Assembly (NCBI GenBank): GCA_041752395.1
Contig: JBGSWN010000087.1
Coordinates: 1 to 5,189 of the forward strand
From: UBA6168 sp041752395
GTDB lineage: Bacteria; Bacteroidota; Bacteroidia; Chitinophagales; Saprospiraceae
DNA length: 5,189 bases
Reading direction: 5' to 3'
The position numbers and the translations under genes were made by a program. Numbering within the stretch: the stretch's first letter is position 1; each line of letters starts with the position of its first letter. The notes under the pieces are model-generated. The model worked only from the letters and a program-made list of their open reading frames with translations, had not been told where the DNA came from and ran no database searches. Positions 1 to 5,074 of the stretch are shown one piece after another.

Positions 1-1
1 A

Positions 2-217
2 GAAGCGCTTCGGGGCATATTAGCTTTCCTTTTTGATACAAAAGCAATACACCGGGTAGTAGAAACCGTGGATGCCGAAAACACCGCTTCCATCCAGCTA
101 TTGGAAAGCCTTGGGTTCAGAAAAGAAGGGCATTTTATCGAGAATATATTCTTCAAAGGAAAATGGGGGAGTGAATGCCAATATGCTATGCTGAAACGGG
201 AATGGGATGCTTTTTGA
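2..217 (+). CDS. GNAT-family N-acetyltransferase, RimJ/RimL-like (C-terminal fragment)
   Basis: Partial gene; the 5' part lies left of the window. The visible 71 residues form the C-terminal half of a GNAT fold. They include the segment 'ENTASIQLLESLGFRKEG', which matches the RimJ/RimL-type pattern N-x-x-S-x-x-L-x-E-x-x-G-F-x-x-E-G (the helix and turn after the acetyl-CoA binding region), and they end in 'YAMLKREW', the usual last beta strand of this family. Enzymes of this group move an acetyl group from acetyl-CoA to an amine, often a protein N-terminus or an amino-sugar or antibiotic substrate. The substrate cannot be read here because the N-terminal substrate-binding half is missing. The protein is probably cytoplasmic. 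The stop codon is TGA at 215-217, and a palindromic repeat begins 3 nt later. The next gene faces it tail to tail. The family call is solid; the specific function is unknown. Confidence 0.88.
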   Translation, partial: EALRGILAFLFDTKAIHRVVETVDAENTASIQLLESLGFRKEGHFIENIFFKGKWGSECQYAMLKREWDAF

Positions 218-220
218 GCA

Positions 221-253
221 AGACTTTCCAAGTTTTAAAAACTTGGAAAGTCT
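221..253. repeat. 33-nt perfect palindrome, copy 1 (possible bidirectional terminator or REP-like repeat)
   Basis: The left arm AGACTTTCCAAGTTTT (221-236) is the exact reverse complement of the right arm at 238-253, around a single central base at 237. It sits in the 55-nt gap between two convergent genes, 3 nt after the GNAT stop and 19 nt beyond the stop of the minus-strand gene. A second copy with one substitution lies at 2751-2783, also between convergent genes. The stem is only moderately GC-rich and no free U-tract follows it, so it is not a textbook intrinsic terminator. The position still suggests that it ends or protects both transcripts. A REP-like dispersed repeat is the alternative, and both could be true. 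Confidence 0.85.
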
Positions 254-272
254 AAACCAAAGGCCAGGCATA

Positions 273-944
273 TTACTTCGACACCTGCACTTGATAATCG
301 CTAAAATCAACCTGGTCATCGTTCGACTTTTTGAACACACCCTTATCGTTCATCAGGTATAGCACTTTTTCAATCTTCACTTTTTTACCATTGGCCCGAG
401 TCGTTTTTTTGACTTGAATTACATCTAATCGGGTGTCACCATTTACATCCTGAATCCAACTATCCATCTGCACACAACGGGTTCGTTTGCAAGCATAAGT
501 GGCAAGCGTTTGCCTTTTCTCCAGTTTTCCATTGTTCCAGCCATAGATGGCAATTTCACCTTTTGAAACATCAGCTGGAAGGCGGATGATATAATATTCT
601 TCATCATTTCCCCGAATGCTGAACACCGCACGGGGCTCTGCATTGCGGATAAAAGTTTGTTTGGCTAAATCACCGCTCAACAAATCAGCATACCCGGAAT
701 CAATGGGTTTGCCCTCAAAGAAATCTGACCCATCATCTTGTTTGACCAATGGATATACGTGCAGGTTTCCCACGTTTTTACTCTCAAATAACTTGATAAA
801 TTTTGCTTGTTCTATGCTAATATTCTGGTAGGAAACTGGGGCAGGATAGGGCTCTGCACCCACCTGTTTTTTGGTTGGCGTAGTTTGAGAAAAAACATTT
901 AGTTGCATTAGGAGCATCAATAAGGTCAATTTAAATAATTTCAT
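273..944 (-). CDS. Secreted hypothetical protein with a calcium-loop-like (FG-GAP/VCBS-like) motif
   Basis: I do not recognise a specific family. From the chosen start the protein has 223 residues and opens with a clear Sec signal peptide (MKLFKLTLLMLLMQLNVFSQ), probably cleaved near residue 20. The mature part is therefore periplasmic or exported. The frame is open to another ATG seven codons upstream (965), but those codons (SKNNNN) look like an A-rich untranslated leader, and the signal peptide begins best at 944. Near the C-terminus, 'DVNGDTRLD' (residues 166-174) matches the D-x-N-G-D-x-x-x-D calcium-binding loop seen in FG-GAP/VCBS and EF-hand-like repeats. There is only one such loop. 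Two cysteines (residues 152 and 157) flank a short basic loop and could form a disulfide. The protein ends in charged strands rather than a type IX secretion C-terminal domain. It is transcribed toward the GNAT gene and looks like a single-gene unit. Confidence 0.8.
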   Translation of the reverse strand: MKLFKLTLLMLLMQLNVFSQTTPTKKQVGAEPYPAPVSYQNISIEQAKFIKLFESKNVGNLHVYPLVKQDDGSDFFEGKPIDSGYADLLSGDLAKQTFIRNAEPRAVFSIRGNDEEYYIIRLPADVSKGEIAIYGWNNGKLEKRQTLATYACKRTRCVQMDSWIQDVNGDTRLDVIQVKKTTRANGKKVKIEKVLYLMNDKGVFKKSNDDQVDFSDYQVQVSK

Positions 945-1017
945 GTTATTGTTATTTTTAGACATTTGCGTTAAGGTAAAACGGGTAGCGCTGGGTGATG
1001 TTCATAGGCAGCAATAA

Positions 1018-1044
1018 GGTTTTTGGTTTCGGGTTTTTGGTTTC
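1018..1044. repeat. Tandem pair of 13-nt unit GGTTTTTGGTTTC
   Basis: GGTTTTTGGTTTC occurs at 1018-1030 and again at 1032-1044, giving a period of 14. A related sequence in the opposite orientation lies at 1142-1161. Short GGTTTC/GAAACC tandem motifs of this type are, from general experience, dispersed between genes in many Bacteroidota genomes. Their function is unknown. Confidence 0.75.
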
Positions 1045-1141
1045 AGGGAAATACCTGCCAAAACCATTTTTGAAAAAGTTGATTGCTCAAAGAACCCATC
1101 CTGAAATTGTAATTCATTTTCGAATGAGCAGGAAATCTCGT

Positions 1142-1161
1142 GAAACCCGAAACTCGAAACC
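1142..1161. repeat. GAAACCCGAAACTCGAAACC repeat, inverted relative to 1018-1044
   Basis: This stretch holds three GAAAC units at 7-nt spacing. Its reverse complement (GGTTTCGAGTTTCGGGTTTC) resembles the 1018-1044 repeat, so the two could pair imperfectly across about 97 nt. They may bound a small repeat element of about 145 nt. Confidence 0.65.
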
Positions 1162-1323
1162 TTCAATAACCATTGAATTAATTGGCTCCGTTTTAAAAAA
1201 GCCACTAGCACCCAACCCGACAAATTCCCCTATTTTCAAATAAGACTTGAACATGCCTACGCTCACCTCGTTCTAATTCATGAGCCCTTAAAACTATTTT
1301 CCTAACCATTAAAAACGTAGATC

Positions 1324-1734
1324 ATGCCAAACGAACAAAGAAATCCAAACCTCACCCGCCTCAGTGCTGAATTAACGGATGGTTCAGAGACGGACGAATT
1401 CAAATCCAACGAACCACTCATTCAGAACAGAACTGGTTGGGACAGTAGCCTTTTCAATGAAAGTCCTGCTGGCCCGTTGACGGACATCGGGGAAGGCCGC
1501 AGCGGCCAACATTCCGACCCGACTAATGACTATGCAGACCGCAGTGATGACCTTGTTGAGGACGCAGATATTGTGGATGAGACCGCTGAAACTGAAGCTA
1601 CTGACGATGATGAGTATCACGTAACGACTTCTTGGGGCTCTGGTACCGATGACCTGCCACTTGCTGACAATGAAGCGAAAGGTTTTAAAGAAGAATACGT
1701 TGACCATTCTGAAACTGGTGAGGGTTCTGTATAA
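1324..1734 (+). CDS. Small highly acidic, probably disordered hypothetical protein
   Basis: I do not recognise this protein. It has 136 residues, of which 36 are Asp or Glu and only 8 are Lys or Arg, for a net charge near -28. It is rich in T, S, G and N, contains no cysteine, and has no signal peptide or membrane segment. Acidic runs such as 'DDLVEDADIVDETAETEATDDDE' fall in the middle (about residues 75-97), and the N-terminal part (NPNLTRLSAELTDG) is the least biased. This suggests a cytoplasmic, mostly unfolded protein; DNA mimicry, nucleic-acid-protein buffering or a stress role are only possibilities. The ATG at 1324 follows an A-rich leader without a Shine-Dalgarno sequence. It precedes the Rpn nuclease gene on the same strand by 132 nt, but a separate promoter in that gap argues against a tight operon. 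A 211-codon ORF on the opposite strand is judged a shadow. Confidence 0.68.
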   Translation: MPNEQRNPNLTRLSAELTDGSETDEFKSNEPLIQNRTGWDSSLFNESPAGPLTDIGEGRSGQHSDPTNDYADRSDDLVEDADIVDETAETEATDDDEYHVTTSWGSGTDDLPLADNEAKGFKEEYVDHSETGEGSV

Positions 1735-1812
1735 ATGGGGAGAACATAGTGGCAGTGCGTCAGCCAAAATGCGGAAATACATTTTCATAAGAAAGCCTTG
1801 TACTTGCCATGC

Positions 1813-1838
1813 CATTTCCCTAAAATTAACAGGAAATG
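1813..1838. promoter_or_regulatory. Inverted repeat CATTTCC-N12-GGAAATG, possible operator
   Basis: Seven-base arms at 1813-1819 and 1832-1838 are perfect reverse complements with a 12-nt A/T-rich spacer. The repeat lies directly upstream of the -7 promoter box at 1842, where RNA polymerase or a regulator would bind. The arms are short and may be a chance match. Confidence 0.3.
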
Positions 1839-1841
1839 CTG

Positions 1842-1849
1842 TATTTTTG
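1842..1849 (+). promoter_or_regulatory. Bacteroidota -7 box (TATTTTTG) for the Rpn nuclease gene
   Basis: TATTTTTG matches the Bacteroidota sigma-factor -7 consensus TAnnTTTG exactly. It ends 17 nt before the ATG at 1867, so transcription would begin only about 10 nt before the start codon. No TTG -33 element is found at the expected 19-20 nt upstream, which lowers confidence. The box lies downstream of an in-frame TTG at 1798, which supports choosing the ATG at 1867 as the start. Confidence 0.45.
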
Positions 1850-1866
1850 TGGATAAAACCATAGCC

Positions 1867-2709
1867 ATGCAGTTCGTAGATATTAAAAATGGCGTCGCTT
1901 TTCGGAAGATTTTCGGCAACGAGAATAAGAAAATCATCCTCATTTCCTTCTTGAACGCCGTGATGAAGTTGGAGGGCAAAGATGCCATTGAAGATGTTGA
2001 AATCCTCAATCCTTACCAACTGCCCATCATCAAGAACCTGAAAGCGTCCATTATTGATATCAAGGCAAGGGATAAAAAAGGCAAGACCTACATCATCGAG
2101 ATGCAGGTAGCAGCGCCTGACGGCTTGGATAAACGGTTGCTTTACTATGCCAGCAAGGATTATTCACAACAAATAGAAAGCGGAGAACACTACACGGAAC
2201 TAAAGCCCGTGATTTTCATTGGGATTTTCGACTTCATTTTTACAGAAGGTACAAAGTACCGTTCGCACCATGCAGTCTGCGATGTTGAGAATGGGGAGCG
2301 GGTCATAAAAGACATGGATTTCTATTTCATTGAACTGCCAAAGTTTACTAAACCATTGGAAGAACTTGTTGAAGTTACAGACAAATGGATTTTCTTCATC
2401 AAAGAGGCTGAAAACCTGGAGGTCGTTCCAGCAAATGTTGACGACGATGGACTCAAAGCAGCCTACCACGATGCCAACAAACATGCTTGGACAAAGGAAG
2501 AATTGGAAGCATACGATTATGCTGCCATGAGGGAACAAGATGAAAGGGGGAAATTGGTGCTGGCTGAAAAGAAGGGTGAGGAAATAAATAAGATTAAAAC
2601 AGTTTTAAAACTGCTCAGTAAAGGCAAGTCTCCAGCGGATATTTCCGAGTTGTTAGATATTTCGATTGAGGAAATCAATGAAATAATTGAAAAACAATCG
2701 AATAAATAA
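1867..2709 (+). CDS. Rpn-family recombination-promoting nuclease / putative transposase (PD-(D/E)XK superfamily)
   Basis: A 280-residue protein with the features of the Rpn/PDDEXK_2 family. The N-terminus 'KNGVAFRKIFGNENKKIILISFLNAV' (residues 7-32) is the family's usual opening, corresponding to 'D-x-x-F-K-x-x-F...L-x-x-x-L-N'. The catalytic core is visible as 'SIIDIKARDKKGKTYIIEMQ' (61-80), giving the D64...E78-x-Q80 variant of the PD-(D/E)XK site. The segment 81-180 follows with the typical 'RLLYYASKDYSQQI' and 'FYFIELPKF' strands. A charged, probably helical linker (about 181-243) leads to a C-terminal helical motif (244-276, 'LLSKGKSPADISELLDISIEEI') resembling the short helix-turn-helix-like tail common in these proteins. 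Rpn proteins are Mg-dependent DNA endonucleases that raise RecA-independent recombination in E. coli; some act in phage defence. The length is normal and the active site is intact. The frame extends upstream to TTG 1798, but family alignment and the promoter favour ATG 1867. Confidence 0.9.
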   Translation: MQFVDIKNGVAFRKIFGNENKKIILISFLNAVMKLEGKDAIEDVEILNPYQLPIIKNLKASIIDIKARDKKGKTYIIEMQVAAPDGLDKRLLYYASKDYSQQIESGEHYTELKPVIFIGIFDFIFTEGTKYRSHHAVCDVENGERVIKDMDFYFIELPKFTKPLEELVEVTDKWIFFIKEAENLEVVPANVDDDGLKAAYHDANKHAWTKEELEAYDYAAMREQDERGKLVLAEKKGEEINKIKTVLKLLSKGKSPADISELLDISIEEINEIIEKQSNK

Positions 2710-2750
2710 ATCGCCGAACCAAGCACTCCAAACCATCCCAAGCCTTTGCG

Positions 2751-2783
2751 AGACTTTCCAAGTTTCAAAAACTTGGAAAGTCT
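2751..2783. repeat. 33-nt palindrome, copy 2 (possible bidirectional terminator or REP-like repeat)
   Basis: Same sequence as copy 1 at 221-253 except for one base (T to C at 2766), which places a single mismatch beside the centre of the stem. The arms AGACTTTCCAAGTTT (2751-2765) and AAACTTGGAAAGTCT (2769-2783) pair perfectly. It lies between the convergent Rpn gene (stop 41 nt to the left) and the S41 peptidase gene (stop at 2789, 5 nt to the right). The bases just to the right are also similar in the two copies (TCTAAxCC). Confidence 0.85.
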
Positions 2784-2788
2784 AATCC

Positions 2789-4108
2789 CTACTCACCCCC
2801 CATCAAATCCAACGCAAACCGCATCGCACTATCCTCCCCCGTGCCAACCTCCTCAGCAGCAGGTATAATTTCATAATCCGGCAGGACGCCCCGTCCGTCG
2901 TTGATGCCTGCTTGGATGCGATAAGGCTTGGTGGAAACAAAAGCATGAATCCCCGTATTCGGCAGGCGATATTCCTTGGCGCCCCCGCTGAGGGCGACCT
3001 TGTTCCCGCCCGTTTCTTCCCCGATGAAAACAGCCCGACCTTCGGACTGCAATATGGAACACACAATACCCGTAGCCGAAAAAGTCCCGCCATTTATCAG
3101 CACATATAGTTTACCACGAAACCCATTTTTCTTTGGAAACAATCGCCTCGATTTAAATCCCCGCTGCAAAAACCGGGTAGGCGTTTTAACCAGGTATTTC
3201 AACAAAAGCCGACTCGTCCAGAAATCGCCGCCTTGGTTGTCCCGAAGGTCGAGCAAAAGGGACGTTGCCCCTTGGTCATGGATGGAAGCAAAGCAGCTTC
3301 GCAGCGATTTCCGAAAGGAATGGCCACTGCTTGCCTTCAAGGTACGGCCCTCGAAACTGCCGATGCGTAGCACAGCGACTTGCTTATCCTTGTCCAGCTC
3401 GAATGCAAGCCCGCCGGGACTGTTCGCCAACCGGTTGTTCGGATAGCGGGCATTGCGGATGGACAAAATGCTGTCGTTGCGAAGGGCGGACACTTGGTAG
3501 CTTGCCTCCATGCCCGCAGGGTTCCGCAGCAGGAGGCTAAAATCACGGGGATGCCCAAAGGAGAACGCATAATAGGATTTGAAATAATGCGACAAAATCC
3601 AATCAGGGTAGGTAGTATTGAGGCCGTCCCGTATTTGCCGGGCCTTCAAAAACCGCAGTAAAGCTTGGGCATCCATGCCATTTATCCGCAGCACCTCCCC
3701 GGAAGGGACGATGGCCGTATCCTCGGAGCAGTTCATGGAGAGGAACAGGCGGTCGGCTTTCACCGCCACATGAAATGGAAAAAACAACGAAGTATCCGAG
3801 GGAGAAAAGGCGGCGAGGAACATCGTATGGCCATCCCCGATGCGCCCATTCAACACCGTGATGAGGTTGTAGAATTCCGTTTCCGTGGCAGGCGCAGGTA
3901 GCTGCTGAAAAAGGCTGTCAAACAAAGCATCCATGCTTGCCTTGGGGCTAAAAGCATAAAGGTTAGGGTGCTTGCTTTCCAGTTGATGGCGCAGGAAATG
4001 GAAGTCCTGCTGCAACTCCGCATCCGAAAACAGGCGGTGAACGGATTGGGAATAAATGCCCGACAGCAGCAAAAGATTGGCCCAGAAAAGGAGGTTCGTT
4101 CGTTTCAT
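2789..4108 (-). CDS. Exported S41-family (tail-specific/tricorn-core-like) serine peptidase
   Basis: From the chosen start the protein has 439 residues. It begins with a signal peptide (MKRTNLLFWANLLLLSGIYSQ) cleaved near residue 21, so it is periplasmic or outer-membrane facing; there is no lipobox cysteine. An N-terminal helical region (28-90) ends in 'RIGDGHTMF' (89-97), where H94 matches the D-G-H-T motif of tricorn/IRBP-like S41 enzymes. A degenerate PDZ-like segment follows ('GEVLRINGMDAQALL', about 137-151). The peptidase core has 'LLLDLRDNQGGD' (284-295), the nucleophile motif 'NGGTFSATG' (339-347, S344), 'GEETGGN' (363-369, with a candidate catalytic Glu at 364 or 365) and the family's C-terminal 'GRGVLPDYEI' (405-414). 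There is no Lys at the CtpA position, so a Ser/His/Glu-type site is inferred. The in-frame ATG at 4138 would put ten polar residues before the leader and is less likely. Such peptidases degrade or trim envelope proteins; the target here is unknown. Confidence 0.9.
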   Translation of the reverse strand: MKRTNLLFWANLLLLSGIYSQSVHRLFSDAELQQDFHFLRHQLESKHPNLYAFSPKASMDALFDSLFQQLPAPATETEFYNLITVLNGRIGDGHTMFLAAFSPSDTSLFFPFHVAVKADRLFLSMNCSEDTAIVPSGEVLRINGMDAQALLRFLKARQIRDGLNTTYPDWILSHYFKSYYAFSFGHPRDFSLLLRNPAGMEASYQVSALRNDSILSIRNARYPNNRLANSPGGLAFELDKDKQVAVLRIGSFEGRTLKASSGHSFRKSLRSCFASIHDQGATSLLLDLRDNQGGDFWTSRLLLKYLVKTPTRFLQRGFKSRRLFPKKNGFRGKLYVLINGGTFSATGIVCSILQSEGRAVFIGEETGGNKVALSGGAKEYRLPNTGIHAFVSTKPYRIQAGINDGRGVLPDYEIIPAAEEVGTGEDSAMRFALDLMGGE

Positions 4109-4414
4109 GGTTGTTGTATTGATTTGGGGAGGATACACCGGGGTGGGGGAATGGGTTCAGTTTTGGCTCTTTTTATTGGAAGAAAAATGGTGGGGAGATT
4201 TGGTGGGTTTGGGGAAAGGGGTACTTTTGCCCTGAATCCATTACACAGCCTGAATAATGTCCAAATGAGGGCATCGTAAAGCTGTAAACCTGGAGTTACA
4301 TGTTTTGGATGTTTACAAGGAAACCCTTATTCCACGTTATGCGGTTAGCTACAAAATTTAATAATTTTTCCTAAAACTGATGCTAAAATAAAACAAAATA
4401 TATAAAAACTCACA
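4109..4414. other. Divergent intergenic region, compositional boundary
   Basis: This 306-nt stretch separates the start of the S41 gene (minus) from the start of the AT-rich gene (plus), so both promoters should lie here. I see no exact TAnnTTTG box for either. The left half is G-rich on the plus strand (for example GGGGTGGGGGAATGGG near 4140). From about 4340 the sequence becomes strongly A/T-rich, which is the likely left edge of the acquired segment. A plus-strand ORF overlapping the S41 gene and extending to 4279 is judged a shadow. Confidence 0.55.
4283..4317. repeat. Inverted repeat TGTAAAC-N21-GTTTACA
   Basis: Perfect 7-bp arms at 4283-4289 and 4311-4317 with a 21-nt spacer, in the gap between the S41 gene and the AT-rich gene. 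It could be an operator or a weak hairpin near the compositional boundary. The arms are short, so chance is not excluded. Confidence 0.3.
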
Positions 4415-5074
4415 ATGGCTAAATATAATAGAAATATAACGGAACTTAAAACAAAGGCCGCAATGTGGTGGCCTGAAGAATTAAAAACGAAAAACGCTTT
4501 AGCTAACGTTCTTCCTTTACTCCTCAAAACACAAGATGACTTTTTGCATCTTATCGTTTTAAGTAAAAATGACCCATTTCAACTTTTTGACTTAATAAAG
4601 GTTGCTAAATATCCAGCTAATCTTTTCCTCAAACATTTAGCTGTTCTGTCAGATTACGGAGGCGAACCAATTCAACGTTTAGGCCGTTCTTTTAAAGACA
4701 TTTTTCCAAAAGGAAAGGGAAAAAACGGAAAATACTATTTCGACTTCATATGGAAAGAAAAAACATTTAGATACGAGTTTAAGGCATTACCAATTAATGG
4801 ACTAAACAGCAAAAAGCTATTTATTGATGGAGTAGGATTAATTAAAGAAAAGGAATTAGACGATTTAACGTGCGATATGATTGCACTTTTATTGTTTGCT
4901 TCAACTTCTGACTTTGCTGAACACGCTGGTTTAACTGCTTGTGAAATTGGCACTATGCTTGGTGATGAGGAAGTGTTAACAAAATTTGTAAAGCAGAGAT
5001 ATATAATTGTTAGTAAACAAACAAGCGGTGCAACTGCAAATAGTTTAGGTGGGTGCGGCTTTGATTTGATGTAA
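4415..5074 (+). CDS. AT-rich gene of unknown function, possible restriction-endonuclease-like protein, probably truncated at its 3' end
   Basis: The product is 219 residues with no signal peptide or membrane segment, so cytoplasmic. I cannot assign a named family. Residues 106-125 contain 'YYFDFIWKEKTFRYEFKAL', where D110, E121 and K123 fit a minimal PD-(D/E)XK pattern (D-x10-E-x-K) on two adjacent strands. The preceding helical part (20-95, including 'LAVLSDYGGEPIQRLGRSF') and the later conserved-looking 'KQRYIIVSKQTSGATANSLG' (193-212) have the feel of a type II restriction endonuclease; this is an impression, not an identification. No methyltransferase gene is in the window. G+C is low: 21 of 60 bases at 4501-4560, against 34 of 60 at 3241-3300 in the S41 gene. 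The ATG at 4415 follows an A-rich leader without a Shine-Dalgarno sequence. The last seven residues (GCGFDLM) may be encoded by an inserted IS end starting near 5051, so the natural C-terminus is probably missing. Confidence 0.75.
   Translation: MAKYNRNITELKTKAAMWWPEELKTKNALANVLPLLLKTQDDFLHLIVLSKNDPFQLFDLIKVAKYPANLFLKHLAVLSDYGGEPIQRLGRSFKDIFPKGKGKNGKYYFDFIWKEKTFRYEFKALPINGLNSKKLFIDGVGLIKEKELDDLTCDMIALLLFASTSDFAEHAGLTACEIGTMLGDEEVLTKFVKQRYIIVSKQTSGATANSLGGCGFDLM

Larger units (their letters stand above)
945..1323. other. Intergenic region between divergent genes with GGTTTCG-type repeats
   Basis: No convincing gene is seen in these 379 nt. Short ORFs exist on both strands, but their translations are driven by the repeats (for example 'KPKTRNQKP') and show no family features. 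The region must carry the start signals of the secreted-protein gene (minus) and of the acidic-protein gene (plus). I could not find a good TAnnTTTG plus TTG promoter pair for either. The stretch before the plus-strand ATG is A/T-rich (TTAAAAACGTAGATC), as is common in Bacteroidota leaders without a Shine-Dalgarno sequence. Confidence 0.6.

Noticed and set aside
995..1243. Overlapping short ORFs on both strands in the 945-1323 gap
   Set aside because: Their peptides come from the GGTTTCG-type repeats and biased sequence; no start signal or family motif is seen.
1798..1866. N-terminal extension of the Rpn protein from TTG 1798
   Set aside because: The extra 23 residues are not Rpn-like, the likely promoter box lies inside this stretch, and the family N-terminus begins at ATG 1867.
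1384..2019. 211-codon minus-strand ORF across the acidic gene and the start of the Rpn gene
   Set aside because: It lies antisense to two better-supported genes, its translation shows no family features, and it crosses the Rpn promoter and start.
2976..3446. 156-codon plus-strand ORF and other ORFs antisense to the S41 gene
   Set aside because: These are shadows of a GC-rich gene with clear S41 motifs; the translations look non-protein-like.
3968..4279. 103-codon plus-strand ORF across the start of the S41 gene
   Set aside because: It is mostly antisense to the signal peptide and N-terminal region of the S41 gene and has no recognisable features.
4334..4349. ACGTTATGCGGTTAGC as a possible integron attC core
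   Set aside because: GTTATGC does not fit the GTTRRRY core, no matching inverse core is present nearby, and no integrase is seen.
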